Source: Roseiarcus sp963772555
GTDB lineage: Bacteria; Pseudomonadota; Alphaproteobacteria; Rhizobiales; Beijerinckiaceae
Direction of reading: 5' to 3'
DNA length: 64,000 nt
NCBI GenBank assembly: GCA_963772555.1
Contig: CAVYXQ010000007.1
Location: 310,001-374,000 of the forward strand
Below the pieces are notes generated by a model. It was not told the DNA's origin and did not search any database. It worked only from the letters and a program-made list of their open reading frames with translations. A program made the position numbers and the translations under genes. Numbering within the stretch: position 1 is the stretch's first letter; each line of letters starts with the position of its first letter. Below are positions 52,937 to 61,613 of this stretch, one piece after another.

Positions 52937-53857
52937 CTAAGCCCTTCCTTTCCGTCGAAGGAATTCGAACAAGTCCAGGAAAGTCCACAGGGGCCATAAG
53001 ACGGATATCCCAGCGAGACACGGGCCTCCGGAGACATCGATGGGAACCTCATGCGCCGGCTCGCGCTGGACCGCCCGGCGATAGAACCGCCATGTGGCGT
53101 GGCCGAGCACTGGCATGACGAGAGCGAGGCCCAGGAAGAGGGGCAACGAGCCAACAACAAGCGCCGCCGCAACGATGAGGCCCCACAGCGCGACCGCCCC
53201 GGGATTCTCGCGGGCGAGCCGCATCGAAGCGACGACCGCCGGAACGAGGCCGACATCGCGGTCGAGCATCAGCGGAAAGGAGATGACGCTGATGCACAGC
53301 GCCAGCGCCGCGAAGCAAAATCCGATCAGTCCGCCCAAGAGAATGAGCAGCCAGCCGCGGCCGCTCATCAGCACGTCCTCGAGAAACGACACCGCGGCAG
53401 CCGGCGGATGGGGCCCGTAGAGCTGGACGTAGAGCAGCTGGGCCGCGCCGATCCAGAGGGCTAAAATGGCGAAGAGATAGAAGCCGAGCGCAATGATGGA
53501 CGGGAGCGCCGGCGAGCGGAAAACGGCGAAAGCGTCCCGCAGCGACGCTGGCAGCCCGACTTCCCGCCTGCGGCTCAACTCGTAGAGGCCGACTGCGAAG
53601 AACGGCCCGATCAACGCAAAGCCGGCGGCGATCGGGAACACGAGTTGCAAGGCATTGCCGAACGACGACAACATCGCGAGCGCGATGCCCCCGAGAGCAT
53701 AGAAGAGGCCGAGAAACGGCGCATGGGTCGGCATCGCGACGAAATCGTCGAGCCCTTCTCTCAGCGCGGCAAAGCAGTCGCGCGGTCCGAGCTTGCGAAC
53801 GGTGATCCGCGCGGTGAGCGCCTCGGGCCCGAAATAGACGTGGAATGCCGACGTCAT
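52937..53857 (-). CDS. DUF2189 integral membrane protein
   Basis: A 306-residue membrane protein of the DUF2189 family, with six hydrophobic segments (for example LGLFYALGGIALAMLSSFG, ALGFYLFAILALWIGAAQLL and GLIVAAALVVGSLPLFLG). The start region ITVRKLGPRDCFAALREGLD is typical. The C-terminal end carries a basic motif (LFEFLRRKGRA). Function unknown; some homologues lie beside respiratory genes, which is not the case here. Confidence 0.88.
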   Translation of the reverse strand: MTSAFHVYFGPEALTARITVRKLGPRDCFAALREGLDDFVAMPTHAPFLGLFYALGGIALAMLSSFGNALQLVFPIAAGFALIGPFFAVGLYELSRRREVGLPASLRDAFAVFRSPALPSIIALGFYLFAILALWIGAAQLLYVQLYGPHPPAAAVSFLEDVLMSGRGWLLILLGGLIGFCFAALALCISVISFPLMLDRDVGLVPAVVASMRLARENPGAVALWGLIVAAALVVGSLPLFLGLALVMPVLGHATWRFYRRAVQREPAHEVPIDVSGGPCLAGISVLWPLWTFLDLFEFLRRKGRA

Positions 53858-54397
53858 GGTCGTCCTCCGTCTGCCGTTTCCTAGGGGCGGCGTTCGTGTG
53901 TCCGAACCTCACCCGGCTGTCACGCGTCTCGGCGGCGCTTTGTGCGCGCCGCAAGCGCCCCAAGAGATGTTTAAGGCCTCTCCGCGGCGTTTTTGTGGAT
54001 GGCGTCGGTCCGCGCGGCCTGGGGACGTTTTGCGAGCAGCCTGCAGATTCTGTACAATTTCTTGCGGAAAAATCAGACCCTCGACTACAATTCCGTTATG
54101 CGCTCAAGATCCTTCGCTGTCGCCATCGTTGCCCTGAGCGCCGGCGCCACGCCTCATTTCAACCGATCGAAGTTGCTTAATAGGCAGCGGCGCCTTGAAT
54201 CTTTTTCGCTCAGCAACTCCCCCTCAACCCATTGAAATCCCTGGTTTCAGACGAATCCAAGAGAATCCAAGAAGATCCAAACAAGAATGGAGGCGGAAAC
54301 CGAGGAGAATCGGCGGAAGTCCTAGAAAATCCAATCCGATGGTCCACGCTTTGGCGATCTGGAGCGCCCGGCGCCCATAGCCTGACCGGGGTCTGCT
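53858..54397. other. Intergenic, no gene seen
   Basis: A stretch at 54035-54070 (CCTGCAGATTCTGTACAATTTC) resembles the TGCAA-type repeats before the IS1595 insertion at 3747-3831. The part 54235-54330 is A-rich with repeated AATCCAAGA words. I find no tRNA, no integrase and no terminator with a T tract. Confidence 0.35.
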
Positions 54398-55378
54398 CTA
54401 AGGCACAAGCACCGCCGCGCCTTCGAGCCTCCCGGCGCGCAGGTCGTCGAGCGCCTCGTTCGCCTTCTCGAGCGGATAGGGGGTCGTCGTGGTTCTGACG
54501 CCGGCGCGGGGCGCGAGCGCCAGGAATTCCCGGCCGTCGGCTCGGGTCAGGTTGGCGACCGAGACGACGCTGCGTTCCTCCCACAATAGCCGGTAGGGGA
54601 ACGCGGGAATGTCGCTCATGTAGATGCCGCCGCAAACGACGCGGCCGCCTTTCCGCACCGCCGCAAGGGCAGCGGGCACGAGCGCGCCGACAGGGGCGAA
54701 GAGAATGGCCGCGTCCAGGGGCACGGGCGGCTTCTCGTCCGAGCCGCCGGCCCATTCGGCGCCGAGAGAGCGGGCGAACCGCTGTCCTGCCCCATCGCCC
54801 GACCGGGTGAAAGCGAAAACCCGCCGGCCCTGCCAGCGGCAGACCTGGGCGATGATGTGAGCGGCGGCGCCGAAGCCGTAGATGCCGATCGCCTGCCCGT
54901 CGCCCGCGGCCTTAAGCGAGCGCCAGCCGATGAGGCCGGCGCAGAGCAGGGGGGCGGAGGCGACGGGATCGAGGCCATCGGCGAGCGGGAAGGCGAAAGC
55001 CGCATCGGCGATCGTGTGCGTGGCGAAGCCGCCGTTGCGCGTGTATCCGGTGAAAATCGGCGTGTCGCAGAGGTTCTCGTGCTGGCTTCGGCAATAGGGG
55101 CAGTGGCCGCAGGCGTGGCCCAACCACGCCACGCCAACGCGCGCGCCAGGCGCCATATCGACGCCCTCGCCCGCCGCCTCGATCCGGCCGACGATCTCGT
55201 GGCCGGGCGTGATCGGCAGCTTCGGGTCGGGCAGATCGCCGTCGACCACATGCAGATCGGTGCGGCAGACGCCGCAGGCCTCGACGCGCAGGCGGATCTG
55301 GCCGGGCCCCGGCTCGGGTTCCGGCCGCTCCGCCATCACGAGCCGCTCGCCGGCTCGGCTGAGGACCATCGCGCGCAT
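54398..55378 (-). CDS. Zinc-binding alcohol dehydrogenase family protein
   Basis: A 326-residue medium-chain dehydrogenase. Catalytic zinc ligands are C37 in ACGVCRTDLHVV, H in TPGHEIVG and C in the later domain; the structural zinc cluster is complete in HACGHCPYCRSQHENLC. The cofactor loop is IYGFGAAAHIIAQV, slightly different from GxGxxG. It resembles AdhP-type alcohol dehydrogenases acting on primary alcohols. Two in-frame ATGs (55378, 55369) are possible starts. No operon partner is apparent. Confidence 0.9.
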   Translation of the reverse strand: MRAMVLSRAGERLVMAERPEPEPGPGQIRLRVEACGVCRTDLHVVDGDLPDPKLPITPGHEIVGRIEAAGEGVDMAPGARVGVAWLGHACGHCPYCRSQHENLCDTPIFTGYTRNGGFATHTIADAAFAFPLADGLDPVASAPLLCAGLIGWRSLKAAGDGQAIGIYGFGAAAHIIAQVCRWQGRRVFAFTRSGDGAGQRFARSLGAEWAGGSDEKPPVPLDAAILFAPVGALVPAALAAVRKGGRVVCGGIYMSDIPAFPYRLLWEERSVVSVANLTRADGREFLALAPRAGVRTTTTPYPLEKANEALDDLRAGRLEGAAVLVP

Positions 55379-55452
55379 GCGGGGGAAGACTATCGCAGAT
55401 CGCGCTCAGGAGAAATCGCCGATTGCCTGTCCGGCGCCGACGGCGCTCGCGG

Positions 55453-55674
55453 CTATGCCGTCCGGCGCGAGCCGTGGACGGACTTGCGCAGGAGCGCGTA
55501 GAGGCTTCCGCCGGTCGCCGCGCCGAGCACGTAGACGACGAAGACGACCAGAGCCAGCGGCGCGCTGACGGCCGCGCCGAGGAAAGACACGCTGACCAGC
55601 TCGGTGTTCTGAATGAGGAAGATGACGATCGCAGCGACGAACAGCACGACGATCGTCAGATAGAACCAGCGCAC
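55453..55674 (-). CDS. LapA-domain (DUF1049) membrane protein
   Basis: A 73-residue protein with two membrane helices (LTIVVLFVAAIVIFLIQNTE and ALVVFVVYVLGAATGGSLYA) and the NTELVSVSFLG block of the lipopolysaccharide assembly protein A domain. In E. coli LapA works with LapB in controlling LpxC, but short DUF1049 proteins outside that pair may have other roles. It lies 63 bases after the HdeD-like gene. Confidence 0.82.
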   Translation of the reverse strand: MRWFYLTIVVLFVAAIVIFLIQNTELVSVSFLGAAVSAPLALVVFVVYVLGAATGGSLYALLRKSVHGSRRTA

Positions 55675-55737
55675 CGGAAAGCTCCCCCTACTCTGGCTGC
55701 CGCGGCGTTCCGACGCGCAAGCGAAACGCGTCTGATC

Positions 55738-56304
55738 TCACACGGCGTTGCGGAGGCCGAGGCCGAGCGCAATCCACCCTGCGCCCGCAAACACGAGATC
55801 GACGCCGAGGAAGATGCCGAGCGTGTAAACGGCTGAGACGGGCCAGTGCGCCAGGATGATGAGCCCGAGAAGGAGGGTGATGACACCCGAGGCGACGACC
55901 CAGCCCCAGGAAGAGCCCGCGCCCATATTGAAGCCGAGAAAAATGCGCAGGATCCCGGAGGCGACGAGCGCCGCGCCGAGGAACAGCGTCAGCCAAACCG
56001 CCGTCAGCAGCGGGTTCTCAAAAGCGAAAAATCCCGCGACGATGTAGAGGGCGCCGAGAATGAGCCAGAAGAAGAAGCGGCCCCAGCTCTTCACCTGAAA
56101 GGCGGCGATGACCTCGACGACGCCAGCGATCAGCATCATGATGCCGACGACAAAGACGCTGGCGACGGTCGCGGCGACTACGCTGCCGAGCGCGATGATC
56201 CCGGTGACGAGGTAGACAGCGCCAAGGGCGACGATCCAGCCCCACTTGGCCCGCAGCGGCGCCAGCGGCGCGGCGCCGCCGAACATAGAAGCCGATACCG
56301 TCAT
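55738..56304 (-). CDS. HdeD family membrane protein (DUF308)
   Basis: A 188-residue protein of six hydrophobic segments in three repeats, typical of HdeD. It contains YLVTGIIALGSVVAATVASV, LILGALYIVAGFFAFENPLL and LLLGLIILAHWPVSAVYTLG. HdeD supports acid resistance at high cell density in E. coli; the role in alphaproteobacteria is not established. ATG 56304 starts the coding region; a LapA-domain gene follows on the same strand. Confidence 0.9.
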   Translation of the reverse strand: MTVSASMFGGAAPLAPLRAKWGWIVALGAVYLVTGIIALGSVVAATVASVFVVGIMMLIAGVVEVIAAFQVKSWGRFFFWLILGALYIVAGFFAFENPLLTAVWLTLFLGAALVASGILRIFLGFNMGAGSSWGWVVASGVITLLLGLIILAHWPVSAVYTLGIFLGVDLVFAGAGWIALGLGLRNAV

Positions 56305-56488
56305 TGCCAGTCTCCTATCGGTTAGGTTTCTTGTCGGCGCCGAGCGATGCTGCCGTCTCCGACGGCGAAGCGGCCGACGCCTTGGTCGACCAGTGGCGCG
56401 AGACTACCACAATCCTGCCGCAAGAGAAGTGCGGATAATACTGGTATTGGGCGGCCGCGCCGTCGATCCGTACCGGGACTTACGCCGC

Positions 56489-56734
56489 TCAGGTCGCCGC
56501 GCGTTTCCAGTCCCTCAGACGATTGATCAGCACGAACGATCCGGCCTCTTTCGTCTCGGCCAAATGTTCGCGCGCCGCACGCGAAAGGCGCTCGATCAGC
56601 GACTTCTTGTAGCCCTTTTGGGTAGCATCCAGCGGGAGCGTGGTGACGATCACGAGGATGCGCTGCTCGCTGTCGTCCGGGTTCCTTGCGGTCCACACTT
56701 TCGCGCCCCTAGCGAGGGGATGTACGAATGCCAT
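56489..56734 (-). CDS. Small conserved-looking protein, unknown function
   Basis: An 81-residue protein (MAFVHPLARGAKVWTARNPD, then RILVIVTTLPLDATQKGYKK). It has balanced composition and a plausible alpha/beta pattern, without signal peptide or membrane segment. No strong ribosome binding site is seen before ATG 56734. I do not recognise the family. Confidence 0.5.
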   Translation of the reverse strand: MAFVHPLARGAKVWTARNPDDSEQRILVIVTTLPLDATQKGYKKSLIERLSRAAREHLAETKEAGSFVLINRLRDWKRAAT

Positions 56735-57021
56735 TACCTACGCCCCATGGATAAAACAGCCGCCGCTACGCAAGCAGCGCCGCGACCGGGCGTCAAGCTC
56801 TTTACGGCTCTTCCTAAATAATACGGAAGAGGCGCCGAGGGAAGCGGTGCGGTCCTCATATCGACCCGTCGGTTGAAGCGGCCCATCGCAGTGAAGCATC
56901 TGGTTACGGACGACGTCGTGTCCGACGAGACGTAGTTCCACCCGTCGTGTGACGCCGCCCCACGCGGTGGACGCCGATCGGCGTCCACTCCGTTACGGCG
57001 CGCTCCTGGCGCGCAGCGCGA

Positions 57022-58642
57022 TCAGAACTTGATGCGCAGCCCGGCGGTCGGGTTGATCGTCTGGGTCACCTGATAGCCGTTCGCCAGACCGGCGTATACG
57101 TTCGAGAGCATCACGCCCGCATAGAGGTCGACGCGCTTGACCGGCCGCCAGTCAATCAGGAAAGAAATGAAGTCCGTCGAGCCCGCGCATTTGCCGCTGC
57201 TGACGCGCGTAACAACGTGGGTTCCAGTTGGCGTGACATACGTGGTGTTGGCGGTCGTGCAGGCGGCGGGGGTGGTGACGCCCGTTTTGGAATTGTAGCT
57301 GAAATTGTAGTTGTTCTGCTCAAGGTAGTAGAAAGCGCCGGTCACATCGAGCGCGCCCCAGCCCCGCATCCAATCATTCGGAACGGAATATTTCACGCCG
57401 GTCCAGAAGGTATTGGCGATCCTGTTGTAATTGTAGGCGTTGTAGCTGGTCCATTGGGTCGTAAACCCTTTGGGCAGGCCGGGGATCGTCGCGGGGACGT
57501 TCCATCCGCCGATGGTCTTGAAGCCGTCCAGATAGTCATCGCTGGGGTTCGCCTGCTTGTAATAATCGTACCCACCAAAGAGAGTCCAGGCTTGCCACTT
57601 GTACCTGGCGGTCAGCAGGACGCCGGTGTTGTTCGACAGCGTCGCCGTCAGGTCGGTGTTGTTGTAGCCGGTCGGAATGCCGTCGGTGCAGCCGACCTGT
57701 CCGGCGAAGGGTCCCGACTTGACGACGGCGCAAGTCCCGGAAAAGGTGCCGAGGTTCACTGCGTCCTTTGCGTAACTGACGACGCCGTCCAGCGAGAGGA
57801 CGCCGCCGGTTGGGAACTTGAAGTCTCCGCCGAGCTGGCCCTGATAGAGTCCGTTCGTGCCGTTGCCCTGGTCATAGCCGCCCCATTGCACCAGGCCGCC
57901 GGCGCGGTAATTCATGAAGTCCAGGCGATATTTGACCCCCGTATTGATGCGGGCAGCCTCCGTGTCGCCAAAGCCGGCGTAGGAGCCAGAATAGCCGAGC
58001 GGCGAGAAAGCGTAGGATCCGCCCATCGGATCGTAGGCATTGACGGTGTCAAGCGAGAGTGAGTACACGCGGCCGGCGGTCAGTGTGCCGTAGGTCTTGT
58101 TGCTGACGCCGATGTACCCTTGCGAGTTGTCCCACTGACCGGTGCGGCTCGAATTCGCCGTTGGCGTTCTGCAGGACGAGCGCCTTGCCGTTATTCTGGA
58201 CTTGCGAGCGCTGTGCGTCGGCCAAGTATCCGTAATACGGATTAAATCCAGTTTCGGCCAAACCGACCAGCGACCAGCCATAACCGATCGGCTCGCTCAT
58301 TTTGATCCCGACAACCGACTGGCTGAGCCCGTTCGGCGTCTGCAGCCACTGGGAGTGGAACCCGCTTTGTTTGGTGACGATATTCGAGACGCCATTGTTC
58401 CACGCCGCGTTGTAGCCCGCGCCGTGGGACTCATACCCGACGCCCCAGTCGAGAGTCCCATAGACAGTGAAGCCGGCGTAGCTCAGCGGGCAATCCGCCG
58501 CTGTCGAGTCGAGCCAGGTCCAGAAGCTGGCGTAGCAGTTGACCGGAGGCGGCGGCGGCCCCTTCGTAGTCGGCAAGTCGGCTGCGCGCGCTACGCCGGC
58601 GGCCGCGATCAGCAACGCAAGGGAACCACCAAGCTTTTTCAT
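57022..58642 (-). pseudogene. Outer-membrane porin, one-base frameshift
   Basis: Corrected, about 539 residues. The Sec signal MKKLGGSLALLIAAAGVARA is followed by the proline-rich start PPPPPVNCYASFWTWLDSTA and a 16-to-18-strand barrel ending in NPTAGLRIKF, with the terminal Phe needed for outer-membrane insertion. The frame breaks at 58155-58160: QNANGEF in one frame, ANSSRTGQWDNSQGYIGVSN in the other; removing one G gives NANANSSRTGQWDNSQ. GGGG six bases before ATG 58642 supports that start. It resembles porins of Methylocystaceae and Bradyrhizobiaceae. Pore substrate unknown. Confidence 0.85.
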
Positions 58643-59335
58643 TACCATCCCCTTTTTACCAAAATGGCGTTGGCGTCCGCCATTTCAGCTCGCTCAATCC
58701 CGCCGTCTTCCAGCGCTCTTTCCGTCTCTGCCCAAGCCGATCAGAGCGGATGCTCAAGTCGGTTTCCGTCGAGCGAAGATCGATCGTTGCCGATGACAGG
58801 GTAACTGCGGCCGTCGTCACAGACAAATCTAGTTCGGCCCTATTTCCGACTTTTTTGTTGCTGTTGTAAATCTATCACAGAACTCGTACCGTACTGTGCT
58901 AGACCGAACACAAACTCCGGGCTGCGCGGGAAGCGCCCCCGTTCATTTGAGGAATCCTACATTACACAACGGATGTAACAATCAGGCGACAAAGCGGCGA
59001 TTTTTCGCGATTAATTTTTGTCGGATGGCGCCGCATTAAAACAAGAGGTTTTCATAATGTCGTTTTATGAGCTGCAAGAACGCGACCGTGCGCGGCAAAA
59101 TACACTTGCTGTGCGGATAAGCCAGGTTAGAGCGAGGGCGATTTAAGTTGGCTTTCTGGGCTGAAGCCGTCGGGATATCTGCGCAACCGCAACGTTTCGG
59201 GTCTGGATTCGGATACCTTATGAGAAACTCCCTCCCATTTAAAGGAACACGGCGGCCCGGAACGGAGCCGAACGACCTTGAGGACGCTAACCACTTGGGG
59301 CGCAGGACGCGTCTCAGCCGCAGCCCGGTCGTAGA
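58643..59335. other. Long intergenic region between porin and response regulator genes
   Basis: AT-richer than its surroundings at 58800-59060, with short repeats GTACCGTAC and TTACACAACGGATGTAACA. Both the porin promoter (leftward) and the response regulator promoter (rightward) should be in here. A 29-codon ORF lies at 59057-59146. Confidence 0.4.
59057..59146 (+). CDS. Possible 29-residue protein
   Basis: ATG 59057 follows AAGAGG at eight bases' distance and opens MSFYELQERDRARQNTLAVR ending RARAI. Charged and helical in appearance. It may be a real leaderless-size protein or chance. Confidence 0.3.
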   Translation: MSFYELQERDRARQNTLAVRISQVRARAI

Positions 59336-60073
59336 ATGAGCTATCCGTCTTTTGAGGACGCGGACGCGCGAAGGGACCGATCGGTAGAACCATTCAGGGC
59401 GCCGATCCTGGTGGTCGAGGATGAGCGCGATCTGGCCGAGGAGATTCGTTGCGAGCTGGAGGCGAGCGGCCATCTGGTGACGCTTTCGAATACGGTGGAG
59501 GACGCAATCAGGGCGGCTCGCACCGGCGGAGCCTTGGCGCTTGTGGTCGACCGCATGCTCCATGGCGAGGACGGACTTGCCATCGTCGAGACACTGCGCG
59601 GCGAAGGTAACTTCACCCCGGTCTTGGTGATCAGCGCGCTGTCGTCGGTCGATGAGCGGATCCAGGGGTTGAAGGCCGGAGGCGACGACTATCTAGTCAA
59701 GCCGTTCGATATTCGTGAACTGGCGGCGCGGGTCGAGGCGCTCCTGCGCCGGGGCGGCGACAATCGGGTCACGCGCTTGCAGGCGGGCGACCTGGAGATG
59801 GATCTGGTCGGGAGGAAGGTGTGGCGCGCCGGCAAGCCGGTGGATCTGCTGCCGCGGGAATTCAAGCTCCTCGAATATTTCATGCGCCGCCCGGGGCAGA
59901 TCGTGACGCGGGCGATGCTTCTCGAGGACGTCTGGAATTTCAAATTCGTCGCGCAGACCAACGTCGTCGACGTCCAGATAGGCAACTTGCGTCGCAAGCT
60001 CAATTCGACGGGAGCGCGACGATTCATTGTCAATGTCAGAGCGGTCGGTTTCAAACTGAATGCTGACGACTGA
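59336..60073 (+). CDS. OmpR/PhoB-type response regulator
   Basis: A 245-residue regulator. The receiver (about 22-140) has VVEDERD, the phosphorylated Asp in LVVDRMLHGEDG and the Lys in YLVKPFDIRE. The C-terminal winged helix (about 150-243) has PREFKLLEYFMRRPGQIVTR and VVDVQIGNLRRKLN. It is followed by the histidine kinase with a 14-base overlap, so the two are co-translated. It may control the RND pump downstream and possibly the porin upstream. Confidence 0.95.
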   Translation: MSYPSFEDADARRDRSVEPFRAPILVVEDERDLAEEIRCELEASGHLVTLSNTVEDAIRAARTGGALALVVDRMLHGEDGLAIVETLRGEGNFTPVLVISALSSVDERIQGLKAGGDDYLVKPFDIRELAARVEALLRRGGDNRVTRLQAGDLEMDLVGRKVWRAGKPVDLLPREFKLLEYFMRRPGQIVTRAMLLEDVWNFKFVAQTNVVDVQIGNLRRKLNSTGARRFIVNVRAVGFKLNADD

Positions 60074-61481
60074 GGTTTTCAAAGCGAAGGCCTTTCGCCT
60101 CGCGCTCGCGTTCTGCCTCGCGGTTTCCGTGGCGACCACCGCAGCCTTCGGGCTCATCTATCTTCAGGTTTCGAGCGCGGATGTGCAGAGGGTTGGCGCC
60201 ATCCTGGTCGATGAGGCCGCAAAAAGCGCGGAGCGAAGCGACGCGCAGCTGCGTCAGGCGCTCGAGCTGCGCCTGACCCGGGACATCCGCCGCCTCGACT
60301 ACGTGGCCCTCTTTGGCGCAAACGGGACCAAGCTGTTCGGAAACGTGCGAGCGATGCCGGCCATCCCGGTCGATGGGCGCGCGCACGTCGTTCACAGCCA
60401 GGCCCTGCCGGACTCGAGCGGGGCTGAGCCGGCGATCTTCGTCGCGCGCCGACGGGCAGACGGAAGCGTGGTGCTGCTAGGACGAAGCCTTCAGGAGGCC
60501 TACGAACTGCAGGGAATTGTACTGAAGGCCTTGGGGGTCGCGATCCTTCCAACGATCCTCCTCATCCTGGCAATCGGCGCGTTCTTCGCTCGCCGCGGCT
60601 TGCGGCGCTACGAACGGATCCAGGGCGCTATCGCCAGGATCATGGAAGGCGACCTTACTTCCCGTTTGCCTGCCGGCTACGAAGGGGACGACATCGACAA
60701 GGTCGCCCGCGCGGTCAATCTCATGCTCGATGAGATCGCGCGTCTGCTGGACCGGCTGAAAAGCGTCGGCGACAACATCGCGCACGATTTGCGTACTCCG
60801 TTGGCGGTCGCGCGGGTTAAAATCCAACGGGCGTTGGATAACGAAGTCGGCGTCGAGCAGTTGCGGGAGGCGATGGGCGCGGCCCTCATCCAAATTGAAA
60901 AGGTGTCAACGGCGATCTCCGCCATATTGCGTATCTCCTCAGTGGAAAATAGCGCCGAGGAGACGCAGTTCACGGATTTCGACCTCGGCGTTGTTTGCAA
61001 CGATGTGTTCGACTTGTATGAGCCGCTCGCCGAATCCAAGTCCATTACAATGGCCATTGAGGCCAGCAACCCGGTCCCTACCCGTGGCGATGAGGACCTC
61101 ATGCGGGAGGCGATCTCGAATCTGGTCGACAACGCAATCAAATTCACTCCGTCCGGCGGCGCGGTCCGGATTGAGGCCAGGACAAAGCAGGGCCGTCCGG
61201 CGGCCAGCGTCAGCGACACCGGTCGCGGAATTCCGCCTCAGGAGCGCGCCATAATTTTTCGCCGGTTCTACCGCGGCGAGCAGAGCGCGAATACTACTGG
61301 CCATGGACTGGGCCTCAGCATCGCCGAGTCAATCGCAAGATTGCACGGGTACGAACTTACGGTGGAGGACAACAATCCAGGGGCCCGCTTCGTATTGCGA
61401 GGCCCCTCGCCAGCCCGGAGCGCTGACGGACTTGACCATCCGGGCTCCGATTCTGGCGATGCACGGGCACGGCAGACGTAA
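60060..61481 (+). CDS. HAMP-domain sensor histidine kinase
   Basis: A 473-residue kinase. Two membrane segments (LALAFCLAVSVATTAAFGLI and ILPTILLILAIGAFFARRGL) bracket a periplasmic sensor of about 120 residues. A HAMP domain (RRYERIQGAIARIMEGDLTS) follows, then H-box NIAHDLRTPLAVA, N-box NLVDNAIKFTP, G1 DTGRGIP and G2 TTGHGLGLSIAES. Domains are complete. It should phosphorylate the regulator encoded just upstream. Confidence 0.95.
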   Translation: MLTTEVFKAKAFRLALAFCLAVSVATTAAFGLIYLQVSSADVQRVGAILVDEAAKSAERSDAQLRQALELRLTRDIRRLDYVALFGANGTKLFGNVRAMPAIPVDGRAHVVHSQALPDSSGAEPAIFVARRRADGSVVLLGRSLQEAYELQGIVLKALGVAILPTILLILAIGAFFARRGLRRYERIQGAIARIMEGDLTSRLPAGYEGDDIDKVARAVNLMLDEIARLLDRLKSVGDNIAHDLRTPLAVARVKIQRALDNEVGVEQLREAMGAALIQIEKVSTAISAILRISSVENSAEETQFTDFDLGVVCNDVFDLYEPLAESKSITMAIEASNPVPTRGDEDLMREAISNLVDNAIKFTPSGGAVRIEARTKQGRPAASVSDTGRGIPPQERAIIFRRFYRGEQSANTTGHGLGLSIAESIARLHGYELTVEDNNPGARFVLRGPSPARSADGLDHPGSDSGDARARQT

Positions 61482-61613
61482 ATTTTATTTAGTGTCCTCG
61501 CGCTGCACCCTACGGGTATAGCTGCATATGGAGTGCCAAACGCAGCCCGCCCGCCAGCGCTGGCTGACGTGTGGGCTTGCGCTAATTTCAGGCGACATCT
61601 CACCACGGGTTCA

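Noticed and set aside
52644..53021. 125-codon minus-strand ORF over the group II intron end
   Set aside because: It lies over the maturase end and intron hairpins, a common false ORF at intron 3' ends.
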